Positions 53,251-63,011 are shown, counted from the first letter of the stretch. The stretch is DNA of 64,000 nt from an uncultured Flavobacteriaceae bacterium (GCA_947500585.1 CANMSN010000001.1:496001-560000); one strand, 5' to 3'. Program-made: numbers and translations. The notes: a model not told the origin generated them from the letters alone.

Positions 53251-54474
53251 TTATATCATATCTAGAAAAACTTCAACAGCTTTGTTTGAAAAAACAGGGT
53301 CATTAATATTCGCATCAACTTCTATAATATTGATTCCAGGGTTAAGCTTACTTTTAAGTCCATCGACAAAAGCTTTATCAGCAGCTGGATCCCAAAAAAG
53401 TTGTGGCTCATTTTTTTCATTTATAGAATCAAGCATGGAGTAGCCTTGTAACGGGATAATAAATGCTACTTTTCCTTTCGAAGCATTTGCCTTTTCCGCA
53501 AATGTTTCTCCAAGCTTCCAATTTTCTTCGGCTGTAGTCCTCATCAAGGTGACCTGTGGATTCCATTTATAAAAAAGACGATCCATATATTTAGAAGGTA
53601 TGGTATCGGGGTTTCCGAAATTGCACATATCTATACAACCTGGAGCTATAAGATGTGGAATACCTACTTGTCCTGGAGCATCTAACCTTGAAGATCCCGC
53701 ATCAAATACGCCTCCGCAAAGTGTGTCAGCCCATTCTGTAGTCGTAATATCCAGAGCACCTTGTACAAGACCTTGATCAATTAATTTCTCCATAGTTTTT
53801 CCTCCAGCACCTGTTGAATGAAATACCAGTACTTCATATCCATTTTGGTTAAGAGCTTCTCTACACGAATCAATACAAGGTGTGGTATTACCAAACATGG
53901 ATGCTGCAATAGTTGGTTTACCTTTTGATTGTTGACTTTTTTTAATTTCTAACATGCCAATCAATGCACCTACAGCATTTGTAAAAACAGACTCACTAAG
54001 CGGGTTTAAACCTGAAATATCAACTAAAGAAGGTATCATGATGATATCACTAATGCCTACGTAGGGAGAAACATCTCCAGAAGCAACCGTGGATACACAT
54101 ATTTTAGGCAACCCATAAGGTAAAGGCTGCATCCCAGTGGTAACAACGTTGGTTCCAGCTGTACCTCCCATACCAATAATGCCATCAAATTTTTCTTTCT
54201 TATAAAGATTTTCGATAATAATTCCCAAACCATTAGACATTACGGCTATAGCATTACCTCTATCATTTGCCTTTCTCAAGATTTCAATATTGGTTCCTCC
54301 TGCATTAGCAACCTCATCTGCCTGAATATCAATAGAAAAAACATCTGTTGCCCCCATTACACCGGTGTTAACAGTTATCACCCGAAAACCCTTTTCTTTT
54401 ATGAGGTCTATTATAAATTTATACTCTTCAGCTTTGGTATCAAATGCACCAACAACAACTACTTTTTTTGCCAT
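53251..54474 (-). CDS. UPF0261 / Tm-1-like ATP-binding domain protein
   Basis: 407 residues. KVVVVGAFDTKAEEYKFIID, GIIGMGGTAGTNVVTTGMQ, PKICVSTVASGDVSPYVG, AASMFGNTTPCIDSCREAL and FHSTGAGGKTMEKLIDQG are the hallmarks of UPF0261, the family of the N-terminal half of the tomato Tm-1 protein. No enzymatic activity is established. Family members are usually next to a PEP-hydrolase-like TIM barrel, exactly as here (gap 67 bp), and in plants and fungi the two are fused. Complete; the glycine-rich loops imply nucleotide binding. Confidence 0.92.
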   Translation of the reverse strand: MAKKVVVVGAFDTKAEEYKFIIDLIKEKGFRVITVNTGVMGATDVFSIDIQADEVANAGGTNIEILRKANDRGNAIAVMSNGLGIIIENLYKKEKFDGIIGMGGTAGTNVVTTGMQPLPYGLPKICVSTVASGDVSPYVGISDIIMIPSLVDISGLNPLSESVFTNAVGALIGMLEIKKSQQSKGKPTIAASMFGNTTPCIDSCREALNQNGYEVLVFHSTGAGGKTMEKLIDQGLVQGALDITTTEWADTLCGGVFDAGSSRLDAPGQVGIPHLIAPGCIDMCNFGNPDTIPSKYMDRLFYKWNPQVTLMRTTAEENWKLGETFAEKANASKGKVAFIIPLQGYSMLDSINEKNEPQLFWDPAADKAFVDGLKSKLNPGINIIEVDANINDPVFSNKAVEVFLDMI

Positions 54475-54519
54475 AATGCGTCTTATTTAATTATCTTTAG
54501 TTTTGTTTAATTGACTGAT

Positions 54520-54538
54520 TATCAGATTTTATCTGATA
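54520..54538. other. intercistronic hairpin in the UPF0261/PEP-hydrolase unit
   Basis: TATCAGAT-TTT-ATCTGATA is a perfect 8-bp stem directly after the stop codon of the upstream gene (transcribed leftwards). No T run follows, so it looks like an mRNA-stabilising or processing hairpin rather than a terminator. Confidence 0.5.
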
Positions 54539-54541
54539 GTC

Positions 54542-55378
54542 TTACTTTTTTAATGTCATGGCCTTGAACTTTTTAATTTGTTCTTTGATAGCAATTTCTG
54601 TTGGTAGTCTTTCCATAGAACTCGCACCATAGAATCCATCGATTCCTGTTACTCTTTCTAATACATATTGTGCATCATCTGGCATAGCAATTGGTCCACC
54701 GTGACATAACACAATAACTTCTGGATTAATCTTTTTACAGGTATCAACAATTTCTTGAACAAGTACGACACATTCATCTAATGATTTTGATGTTTGAGCA
54801 CCAATTGCACCACTTGTAGTAAGTCCCATATGCGCTACAATAATGTCTGCTCCAGCTTCTGTCATCTGTATAGCGCTTTCTTTATCAAATACATATGGCG
54901 TAGTAAGCATACCTAGTTCATGAGCAGCTCTAATACAATCTACTTCTAAACTGTAGCCCATACCAGTTTCTTCAAGATTAGCTCTAAAAACGCCATCTAT
55001 TAATCCTACTGTTGGGAAATTTTGTACACCAGCAAATCCTAGATCTTTAAGTTCATTTAAAAAATGATCTCTTAACATGAAAGGATCTGTACCACAAACC
55101 CCAGCTAGTACAGGCGTGTTTTTTACTGCAGGAATAACTTCATGAGCCATTTCCTTTACAATGTCATTGGCATTACCATAAGATAATAATCCAGCCAATG
55201 ATCCCTTACCTGCCATTCTAAAACGTCCTGAATTGTAAATAACTATTAAATCTGCTCCTCCTGCTTCTTCACACTTGGCAGAAAGCCCTGTTCCTGCTCC
55301 TGCTCCGATGATAGCTTCGCCTTTAGCTATTTTTTCCTTTAACTCTTTAATGATTTGTGTTCTTGTAACTACAGCCAT
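54542..55378 (-). CDS. phosphoenolpyruvate hydrolase-like TIM-barrel protein
   Basis: 278 residues. [86 protein letters not shown] and [20 protein letters not shown] are typical of the family annotated as PEP hydrolase or TIM-barrel signal-transduction protein, which is related to PEP mutase/isocitrate-lyase-like barrels. The true reaction is unknown. It is paired with UPF0261 downstream and follows the first sulfatase gene by 83 bp. It may cleave or rearrange a small acid derived from the desulfated substrate; inference only. Confidence 0.9.
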   Translation of the reverse strand: MAVVTRTQIIKELKEKIAKGEAIIGAGAGTGLSAKCEEAGGADLIVIYNSGRFRMAGKGSLAGLLSYGNANDIVKEMAHEVIPAVKNTPVLAGVCGTDPFMLRDHFLNELKDLGFAGVQNFPTVGLIDGVFRANLEETGMGYSLEVDCIRAAHELGMLTTPYVFDKESAIQMTEAGADIIVAHMGLTTSGAIGAQTSKSLDECVVLVQEIVDTCKKINPEVIVLCHGGPIAMPDDAQYVLERVTGIDGFYGASSMERLPTEIAIKEQIKKFKAMTLKK

Positions 55379-55461
55379 AGTTTTTTGTTTATGTGTTTAT
55401 TAATTATATTTATGTAAATGTTATTTGTTATATATTTTTAATTTTCAAGAGAACCTTTTAA

Positions 55462-56898
55462 TTAGTAATCATCACCATTAGCGCTTTTCTCTTGTGAATT
55501 TTTCCAAGACTTCCAAAGGCTTGTTAACTCAATTAATTTGTCAGTTTTAGTTTTTGCCAAATTTTTAGTTTCACTTGGGTCATCAATGATATTATAAAGT
55601 TCGAAAGAACTCCCTGCATCGGCACTATATATTTTGTATTCATCCGTAATTAACGCTGCTTGTTTTTTTATTGCAAACACCATTTCTTTCTCTCTATCTT
55701 CTTTATTACCTAAAACAATGGGTAACATGTTAATACCATCATAAGGCCGTTTGTATTTTGCAATATCAATATTAAGAATGTTGGCGATAGTTGGAAAATA
55801 GTCTGATGTAAAACAAGGTGCATTAACTTTAATTCCCTTTTTTATCTTACTAGGCCATTCCATAATACCGGGCACTCTTACGCCTCCTTCATATAGACTC
55901 CGTTTTCTTCCTCTTAATCCATTAGTTAAACCTTGTGTTCTTCCTGATACAGTGTTCCCTTCTGGACCGTTGTCACTGGTATAAAAGAGAATTGTATTAT
56001 CAGAAATTCCTAATTCTCGAAGCTTGTTTCTTAAGCGACCTAATTGATCATCCAAAGCAGTCAATACTCCATAATAATGTTTTTGGTCTTCAGAAAGCCC
56101 AGGATATTTTTTAGTATACACTTCTCCTGCCAACACTGGTAAATGGGGCGTGTGGAACCAAATAATACTCAAGAAAGGTTGCTGTCTATTTACTGCATCT
56201 TCTATAAATGGAATGGCACGATCCATAATAACACGAGAGTCATCACCTTGAAGGCTCTCTGTTTCAATTTCTCCTGGACCTGTCCAATAATGCGTTCCGA
56301 AGAGTTCTCCTTCAGTCAATTTCTCATTGATATCTCCAGAAATTTTTGGTGGAGTTATCATAGGATTCCAGGTAGGCACTTTTGACTCGGTTACGAAAGA
56401 CACGTCGAAACCATGCTCGCTTGGCGGGGCATAGTGTTCTTCATTTTCTGGTCTGCCCCCTCTATTGGCATCAAGAATATCTTTAGTTAATGTGCCTAAA
56501 TGCCATTTACCAAAATGCCCTGTTGCATATCCTCGTTCTTTCACCATTTCAGCCAGCGTAATTTCTTCTTTTTTTATATGGCCACAATTGGCATAACAAA
56601 TTCCGAATCGTTCTGGGTGTCTTCCTGTCATTACACTTCCACGAGTGGGAGAACATACAGATGAAGCAGCATAAAACCTAGTGAATTCTACACCATTAGC
56701 CGCCATGGCGTCAAGATTTGGTGTCATCAAATGTGGGTGACCATTATAACTTGTATCTCCCCAACCTTGATCATCAGCCATCAAAAGGATGATATTGGGT
56801 CTTTCCTCTTTAGAGGTGGCTAGAGATACCACTTTATTTTTATCTTCTTTACACCCTACAAAGCAAATAACCAATACGGTTAATAAAAACCTCTTCAT
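55462..56898 (-). CDS. S1-family sulfatase, lipoprotein
   Basis: 478 residues from MKRFLLTVLVICFVGCKEDK, a lipoprotein signal; a longer frame to 56940 lacks one and is rejected. The sulfatase signature CSPTR in SSVCSPTRGSVMTGRHPER supplies the cysteine that is converted to formylglycine. Metal site: LLMADDQGWGD; later FYTSDNGPEGN and GHFGKWHLG. It should desulfate a carbohydrate or aryl sulfate in the periplasm. It lies 19 nt after the second sulfatase gene, so both are transcribed together and lead into the PEP-hydrolase/UPF0261 pair. Confidence 0.93.
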   Translation of the reverse strand: MKRFLLTVLVICFVGCKEDKNKVVSLATSKEERPNIILLMADDQGWGDTSYNGHPHLMTPNLDAMAANGVEFTRFYAASSVCSPTRGSVMTGRHPERFGICYANCGHIKKEEITLAEMVKERGYATGHFGKWHLGTLTKDILDANRGGRPENEEHYAPPSEHGFDVSFVTESKVPTWNPMITPPKISGDINEKLTEGELFGTHYWTGPGEIETESLQGDDSRVIMDRAIPFIEDAVNRQQPFLSIIWFHTPHLPVLAGEVYTKKYPGLSEDQKHYYGVLTALDDQLGRLRNKLRELGISDNTILFYTSDNGPEGNTVSGRTQGLTNGLRGRKRSLYEGGVRVPGIMEWPSKIKKGIKVNAPCFTSDYFPTIANILNIDIAKYKRPYDGINMLPIVLGNKEDREKEMVFAIKKQAALITDEYKIYSADAGSSFELYNIIDDPSETKNLAKTKTDKLIELTSLWKSWKNSQEKSANGDDY

Positions 56899-56917
56899 AA
56901 CCTTTTCCTTTTGGCAA

Positions 56918-58447
56918 TTATTTTGTTTTATCCATACCAAACCCTCTCATTTGTCTTTCTTTTTCGGCTAGATCTCTTAAATGTTCTACTTCAGCTTTAT
57001 TGGTTTTATCCTTCCATGCAGGTAAAACGGGAACTCCCCAACTTTCTTTCTTTAAATCCGCTAGATCGTTATTCAGTGTCATTTGGTTACCCATTAGATC
57101 GGTCATTATCTGTAATTGGTCTTTGAATTCTGGTTTATTTACCAGATTTGTAGTTTCAAATGGGTCATTTTCCAAATCAAATAATTGGGTCACAATCTCA
57201 TTACCTACATTATACTTGATCAATTTGTACTGATTATTACGAACTGCTCTCTGAAAGTTTTTATATGCAAAGAACATTGCGTAGCGAACTTGTTCTGAAG
57301 CGCCATTAAGTACCGGTTTTAAACTTTTACCTTCAACAGTCTGCGGAATAACGTTCTCGGTCAAATCACATAAAGTTGGGTAGATGTCAAAAAGGTATGC
57401 AAAGCAATCCGTTGTCTTTCCTTTAGGAATTCCTGGACCCTTAAACAGTAATGGGACATTAATACTATGCTCATAAAGATTTTGTTTACCCATAAGCCCA
57501 TGTTGACCTACTGCCAATCCGTTATCTCCCGAAAAAACGATAATGGTGTTTTCTGTAAGACCTTTCTCTTTCAGCTTTTTTAAAACCCTTCCTATTTGAG
57601 CATCCAAATGGGTAATCATAGCATAATAGGCAGCTATATTAGCTCTTACCTCTTCTTTCGTCCTAGGATAACCAGCTAACCATTCATCACGTATATCTAG
57701 CTCTCCGTTATCAAAAGGATGCATCTCTTTGAAATTTTTTGGTACTGATATGGAATCAGGTTCATACATATCCAAATATTCCTTAGGCATTTCCCTTGGA
57801 TCATGAGGCGCTTGAAACGCCATGAACATAAAAAAAGGTTTTTCGGAATTATATTCATCTAAAAATCTTATCCCAGCATCGGCATAAAGTTCGGATGAAT
57901 GTTTATCAGAAGGAATATTTAAGCGCTGCTTTGAATAATCACCTCCTTTATCAAATTCATAAGTTGGCACTCGATATTGTCTGTGCATGCCTCCCAAAAA
58001 TATTTTTGATCCATCATCGAAGCTACGTATAAACGCGTCTTTTCCATTATGCCATTTACCTATATGAAAAGTATGATAACCTGCATTACCTAAGGTCTTA
58101 GGCAACGTTATGTGTGTTGTATCTATTGTGTTTCCTGTAGGATCTATATTGAATAACGCCCTACCTGTCATGAGCATAGCTCTACTAGGAGAACATACAG
58201 CCCCATTCATGGCACCCATAATATAGGCGTTCTTAAAAAACGTACCATCAGCTACCAATTGGTCTAGGTTTGGAGTAATGACTTGGCGATTACCTAGAGC
58301 ATTAATCGTATTTCTTGTTTGGTCATCAGCTAATAAAAAAATGATATTTGGCTTACTATCAACTTTTTTAGTTTGTGCTTTTTCACAACTGCCAAATAAA
58401 AATATTAGTAATTGTAAAACGAGTATACCAAATATTTTACTTTTCAT
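56918..58447 (-). CDS. S1-family sulfatase, lipoprotein, second type
   Basis: 509 residues from MKSKIFGILVLQLLIFLFGSC, a lipoprotein signal; the frame open to 58489 is longer but lacks one. Active-site region GAVCSPSRAMLMTGRALF contains CSPSR; metal site FLLADDQTRNT; later IVFSGDNGLAVGQHGLMGKQ and FHIGKWHNG. The DDQTRNT and GQHGLMGKQN segments place it in a different S1 subfamily from the neighbour at 55462, so the two probably act on different bonds. First intact gene of the cluster; an 11-copy heptamer array lies 220 bp upstream. Confidence 0.92.
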   Translation of the reverse strand: MKSKIFGILVLQLLIFLFGSCEKAQTKKVDSKPNIIFLLADDQTRNTINALGNRQVITPNLDQLVADGTFFKNAYIMGAMNGAVCSPSRAMLMTGRALFNIDPTGNTIDTTHITLPKTLGNAGYHTFHIGKWHNGKDAFIRSFDDGSKIFLGGMHRQYRVPTYEFDKGGDYSKQRLNIPSDKHSSELYADAGIRFLDEYNSEKPFFMFMAFQAPHDPREMPKEYLDMYEPDSISVPKNFKEMHPFDNGELDIRDEWLAGYPRTKEEVRANIAAYYAMITHLDAQIGRVLKKLKEKGLTENTIIVFSGDNGLAVGQHGLMGKQNLYEHSINVPLLFKGPGIPKGKTTDCFAYLFDIYPTLCDLTENVIPQTVEGKSLKPVLNGASEQVRYAMFFAYKNFQRAVRNNQYKLIKYNVGNEIVTQLFDLENDPFETTNLVNKPEFKDQLQIMTDLMGNQMTLNNDLADLKKESWGVPVLPAWKDKTNKAEVEHLRDLAEKERQMRGFGMDKTK

Positions 58448-58809
58448 TATAATTATATTTTCTTTAATATTAATATTCAACATTAACAATTTTTATGGTA
58501 GTTACTGTGTTGTACTTCCAACATAATACCCCCAATTCTTTTAAAGTAATTTCTTGCAAGGTCTACTGTGTAAAAGCTAAAGCTGTGAAAATTTGAATTA
58601 CTAATATCTATATTGGGCAACCAGTAAAGTTTAATTTTATGATCTGCTCGGTCATACATTTATCTCATTCTTTATTCTTTATTCTTTATTCTTTATTCTT
58701 TATTCTTTATTCTTTATTCTTTATTCTTTATTCTTTATTCTTTAAGATGTTAAAGGTTCTAAATTTCTTGCAAAGAAAGATTCTCTTTTCAACCAACTTT
58801 ATGCTCAAA
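58448..58809. other. intergenic region with heptamer array
   Basis: 362 bp upstream of the sulfatase operon. Apart from the heptamer array (58667-58743) it has no gene; an apparent 63-codon frame across it is only the repeat read in three frames. It presumably holds the sulfatase promoter, but I could not fix a convincing -33/-7 pair. Confidence 0.5.
58667..58743. repeat. heptanucleotide tandem repeat, 11 copies
   Basis: Eleven perfect copies of ATTCTTT (77 bp). Perfect identity implies recent slippage, so copy number probably varies between cells. It lies between the broken sulfatase and the sulfatase operon, ~220 bp upstream of the latter's first start codon. Confidence 0.95.
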
Positions 58810-59264
58810 TCAAACATTATTAAGAGTTAATAATTTTTCAAGATTTACACCTAAACCAAGATACCATTTACCTATACTAGCGGTATTGCAACCGTTATCT
58901 TTTAAAAATGATGCAAAAGTTACCCTGTTTTTTTAATTAGTGGTAGGTCATAACCCCAAAGCCCACCATTCTTTAATCGACTACGCCATGCGTATCGGCC
59001 AGTAATAATACCGTAACGCGTAGGTGTACATACAGATGAATTAGAATGTGCATCAGTAAATTGGATACCATTTTCAACAATACGATCCATACTTGGTGTT
59101 TTAATACTTGATTGTGGATTTAAGAAAGACAGATCACCATATCCCAAATCGTCAGCAAGTATGTAAACCAAATTTGACAATTTTTTTATGACTTCTTTTT
59201 TCTTCTGTACTTCGCTATATCGAAGAATTAGTATCGATATTGGCAGAATTATGCATTTTTTCAT
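58810..59264 (-). pseudogene. sulfatase, N-terminal fragment with frameshift
   Basis: Starts MKKCIILPISILILRYSEVQ (59264). The frame runs through VYILADDLGYGDLSF and the signature SSVCTPTRYGIITGRYAWR to LWGYDLPLIKKTG and a stop at 58920. Adding one A to the seven-A run near 58927-58933 restores LPLIKKNRVTFASFLKDNGC and then NTASIGKWYLGLGVN, after which similarity ends at a stop near 58810. So one base was lost from a homopolymer and the C-terminal ~350 residues are gone. A third S1 subfamily, different from the two intact enzymes downstream. Confidence 0.88.
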
Positions 59265-59280
59265 AATTATTTTAAAGTTT

Positions 59281-59326
59281 AAAAAAGGCATCAATAAAAC
59301 TTATTAAAGTAAAAAATGATGCCTCT
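59281..59326 (-). terminator. terminator of the TonB receptor gene
   Basis: GGCATCA (59287-59293) pairs with TGATGCC (59317-59323); on the minus strand a run of six T follows. It lies 68 nt after the receptor stop and isolates the receptor from the sulfatase relic. Confidence 0.75.
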
Positions 59327-59393
59327 AAATTAAACTAACACAAACTCAAAAATATTTTTAATAAAGTAATTTTAAGTATTACTATGCTTTCAA

Positions 59394-62300
59394 TTAAAAC
59401 CCATATCGCAATCCTAATGTAACTATAGGCTCACCAGAAATTAATTGAAAAGATTCTGCTGGGTTATTTCTAAAGAAAGATCGTTGATCAGCACCTGTCA
59501 CGTTTTGAGCTGCAATAGAAAATTGCATATTATCTGTGATTTCATAGCTTGCACGTAAATCTAACTGACCTCTACCTTCAGTATATTCAGGTAAAGCTGT
59601 TAATCCTTGCCCAGAAAGTGTTCTTAAAAAATTACTTCGTATGTTATAGGCAGCTCGTAAACTAAATTTTTCGTTTTCAAAATAAGCTACCGTATTAAAA
59701 TTGTGTTTAGAGGTGCCAGGAAACGCATCATCTGCATTTATATCATCATTATCAAAGCTTGCTGTTATAAAGTTGTAGTTAGCTTGAACACCAAAGTTTC
59801 TTAATGCATCTGAAATTATATCTAAAGGTTGGTTAAATCCAACTTCAAATCCGAATACATTAGCGTTACCAATATTGGTAGGCTGAGAAACATCGTATGT
59901 TTGGTTTTGAAAGTCGTCTAAAACACCAGCATCTACCATAGATGTTGTATCAAAACCTCCATCTTCCAGAACTTGATCAAACGAAACTTGAGATTGAACA
60001 AGAGTACCTACGTAATCAGATATATCCTTGTAAAAAACACTTAAAATAACTGCTCCTCCATACTTATTATACCACTCTATAGTGTTATCTATTTGCCAAG
60101 TAGTATATGGTTTTAGCTCAGTATTAGGAAGTGAAACACTCCCGTTTGTTCCATCAAACTGTGAATTTAAATTATTCATTGCACTCAAAGTTCCTCCAGG
60201 TGTTAATTCATTATACTCTGGTCTTGAAAGTGTTTTTACTAAACTAAAGCGATAGTTTAGGTTTTCGTTTAATTCGAACTTCAAATTTAATGAAGGTAAA
60301 AGTTGCCATTGGTCATCGTTAACTTCAGACTGTACTCTACCTAAATTTATTGGTCCTCCATTTTCTGCTTCAGGATCATTAAGTGTAATCGTTGTAAATG
60401 CTTTACCCGTATATTCAGTACGCACACCACGTAATCCTAAATTACCAGAAACTGGAACATTACCTATTTGGGTTTTAACATTTATTTGTCCGTAAAGTGC
60501 TAAGGTCTTTTCTTGAAATTCAAATAACGGTCCATTCTGTAAACGCCACCCTTCATCTGTTCCATCAGCAATACTTTGGTTTACTATATTCTCAGCATCA
60601 AATATATTCACATTATTACCAAAAAGAGGATGACTCCCTGGCTTGTAATTAAAAAAATCTGAATACGTATTTTCATATGTACTTATATTAGCTCTTGGCC
60701 AAGCATTCATTAAACCATAGTTATTACCAGGTAAAAAATTTGTTATGTATTCCCCAAAGGCATTATTCGCACTAACTGTTGGCACTGTACCCCCATTAGT
60801 AGATGCCAAGTAATCAGATAACGGCGTTCCATTTCTTTGAACCGCTGCAACAAAAAAGTCATTAGTCGATAATCTTGATCCAAAATCTATTGAAACATTA
60901 TCATTCAATTCCTTCGAGATATCAATCTTAAAAGCATTATTAGTTGCTCCCACATATCTATTCCATTGCACTATTGGTGCAGCCAAGTCATTACTTGTAA
61001 TTGATGATATCCAACTTGATTGAGCATCTTGACCTAATTCAAATCTAGGATAATCGGAACCGTCAAACATAAATGGTCCGTTATTGAAAGGTTGACCAGC
61101 AGCGGCACTTCTTCCACCAACTTCTAGTATTTGATTAAAGTCTAATCTAGAAAGAGAATAATCTGCCTCTACTTTCCATCCATTCTTTTCCCAAGTAGCG
61201 TTTAAACCACCAATCCAAGTATCGTTTAAATTATCATACCATGTAGTTTGATATAACATATTTGCGCCTTCGGCAAGAGTTCCATCGGCACTATTAAAAG
61301 CTCCTTCTGTATTGTATGCCTGCAAAAAATTATCAACAATGGTAAGATTTCCAGGTGCAAATACTTTGTTTGGGGAAATTACGCCTGTTACTGCATTGGT
61401 ACCAGGGTTTGGCCTAATCAAAGCTCGGTTACTAAAAGTTTCAAATCTTGAAAACTGCATATCTGCTACTACGTGTAAAGACTCAGTCGGCTTCCATTCT
61501 AAAGCGGCAGACATAGCTAAACGCTTCTGTTCTTCTCTAATTGGATTATTTGTTACGTTATTTGGAACCAATACATTGGTATATTCTGTATCTCCTCCAT
61601 CAGTACCATCCCATACACCATTACCATTGGTATCCTCTTTTAAACTTCTATTTGCTATTCTAGAAAACACTTGATCTCTTGCACGATCAGCTTGACTATT
61701 TAGAAAAGATACATATGCACCAAATTTTTCGTCTTTTGTTTTACCACCCAATATAGCACTTACTCGGGGTGTAAGCGTAAAAAAGCCATCATGCTGTGTA
61801 TCTGACTCACCACGAATGTTTATAGCACCAAAAAAGTTATTGTCATTTTTATAACTAGCCGATAAGGGCCTAAGCGTTTGAAAATTTACAAGCCCACCTA
61901 ATCCAGGTTCTATAAGACCTGCCTCTGATGTTTTATAAACTGTAGCGCCTTGAAGAATTTCTGGAGGTATTACATCTACATTGAATTGTCTGAACCTACT
62001 AATTCCCTCAACACCAGCTGAAAGTGGTTGTCTGCCATTAACTGTTACCTGAACAAATGCTGGACCAATACCTCTTATCGAAACACGTGAGCCACCATCT
62101 TGCCCTCCAGATTGATCTTCTTGAATTTGAACTCCAGGTACTCTACGCAGTGCGTCTCCAATATTTTCATCAGAAAAGTTACCAATATCTTGAGGCGAAA
62201 TAGCCTCTACAACACTTGTTGCTCTTCTCTTTATTGCAGTGGCACGCAATTGCGAAGCCTTAATACCAATGACAACTGCATCGAGTTCTCCAGCAGATTC

Positions 62301-62594
62301 TTCTAATGTAATTTTCAGATTATTCTGTCCGTTTACTGGAACTTCTAAAGTCTTAAATCCAATATAAGAAATGACGAGGATCGCGTCTTGACCAGTTACT
62401 TTAATGGAAAACTCTCCATCAATATTGGTTTGCGCTCCATTTGTTGTCCCTTTTTGCACAATGTTTGACCCAGGTAAGGGCTGCCCATTCGCATCTGTTA
62501 CAACACCATTAATTAGTTGCTCTTGAGAAAAAACAAAACAGCTTTGTAAAATAAGTACAAATACTACTAAAATTTTTCGTAAATTTTTTTTCAT
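59394..62594 (-). CDS. TonB-dependent receptor with carboxypeptidase-like N-terminal domain
   Basis: 1066 residues. Signal peptide (ILVVFVLILQSCFVFSQ), CarboxypepD_reg-like domain (~24-105; INGVVTDANGQPLPGSNIVQ, ISYIGFKTLEV), plug (~115-240; NIGDALRRVPGVQIQED, RVSIRGIGPAFVQVTVNGRQ) and a 22-stranded barrel ending in an aromatic residue (VTLGLRYGF). Such receptors import large or scarce substrates using TonB. There is no SusD-like partner, so it is not a standard SusCD pair. With sulfatases downstream and a hybrid-sensor remnant upstream, it probably belonged to a sulfated-glycan locus. Its own terminator follows. Confidence 0.93.
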   Translation of the reverse strand: MKKNLRKILVVFVLILQSCFVFSQEQLINGVVTDANGQPLPGSNIVQKGTTNGAQTNIDGEFSIKVTGQDAILVISYIGFKTLEVPVNGQNNLKITLEESAGELDAVVIGIKASQLRATAIKRRATSVVEAISPQDIGNFSDENIGDALRRVPGVQIQEDQSGGQDGGSRVSIRGIGPAFVQVTVNGRQPLSAGVEGISRFRQFNVDVIPPEILQGATVYKTSEAGLIEPGLGGLVNFQTLRPLSASYKNDNNFFGAINIRGESDTQHDGFFTLTPRVSAILGGKTKDEKFGAYVSFLNSQADRARDQVFSRIANRSLKEDTNGNGVWDGTDGGDTEYTNVLVPNNVTNNPIREEQKRLAMSAALEWKPTESLHVVADMQFSRFETFSNRALIRPNPGTNAVTGVISPNKVFAPGNLTIVDNFLQAYNTEGAFNSADGTLAEGANMLYQTTWYDNLNDTWIGGLNATWEKNGWKVEADYSLSRLDFNQILEVGGRSAAAGQPFNNGPFMFDGSDYPRFELGQDAQSSWISSITSNDLAAPIVQWNRYVGATNNAFKIDISKELNDNVSIDFGSRLSTNDFFVAAVQRNGTPLSDYLASTNGGTVPTVSANNAFGEYITNFLPGNNYGLMNAWPRANISTYENTYSDFFNYKPGSHPLFGNNVNIFDAENIVNQSIADGTDEGWRLQNGPLFEFQEKTLALYGQINVKTQIGNVPVSGNLGLRGVRTEYTGKAFTTITLNDPEAENGGPINLGRVQSEVNDDQWQLLPSLNLKFELNENLNYRFSLVKTLSRPEYNELTPGGTLSAMNNLNSQFDGTNGSVSLPNTELKPYTTWQIDNTIEWYNKYGGAVILSVFYKDISDYVGTLVQSQVSFDQVLEDGGFDTTSMVDAGVLDDFQNQTYDVSQPTNIGNANVFGFEVGFNQPLDIISDALRNFGVQANYNFITASFDNDDINADDAFPGTSKHNFNTVAYFENEKFSLRAAYNIRSNFLRTLSGQGLTALPEYTEGRGQLDLRASYEITDNMQFSIAAQNVTGADQRSFFRNNPAESFQLISGEPIVTLGLRYGF

Positions 62595-62857
62595 TTTATT
62601 TAGTTTTAGATAATTAGTTTTACAAAGAAACTTTAAAATGACATAGATTAACTTGCTTAAAATGATTAATTATTTGCTTAAATCAATTATAAGGGCATGT
62701 ATAAACTTTAGTTTAGCAAGTTTTAGGTGAAGCACTACTATAACACACTAAAACCTTTTAAAATAGAAGGAATAAAGCATAACAGTTAAAAAAGGTTTAA
62801 TGGTCAAAATAGTTGGTAAAACTCTTTGAAGGCTATATAAATAAAGGGCTAAGTTAA

Positions 62858-62974
62858 AGTTTTAACGAATTAATGGATTTTAGAAAATTAGAGTCTAATA
62901 AAATGAAAGTTAATGCTTCTAAAATAAATCTAGTTTCTTTTGTAAAAGAAGTTGTAGATCATTTTAAAGAGGAT
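62858..62974 (+). pseudogene. hybrid two-component sensor remnant, interrupted by IS3
   Basis: The frame reads SFNELMDFRKLESNKMKVNA then SKINLVSFVKEVVDHFKED, matching the region just after the phospho-accepting histidine of hybrid two-component systems (typical: NELMDFRKLETGKMKL). It is preceded by a stop (62855) and runs into the end of the IS element. Only ~39 codons of a ~1300-residue regulator survive. Such regulators usually control polysaccharide utilisation loci, so the local locus has lost its sensor. Confidence 0.75.
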
Positions 62975-63011
62975 TGGACTTCCAATAAAAAAGTGGACAA
63001 TTAGATAAGAG

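Noticed and set aside
58667-58743. CRISPR array
   Set aside because: The units are seven bases long, contiguous and without spacers; no other regularly spaced repeat with spacers was seen in the window.
58639-58830. A 63-codon reading frame rich in LFFILYS repeats
   Set aside because: It is the heptamer array read through; 21 nt equals three heptamers, so the repeat gives an open frame by chance. No start context or family.
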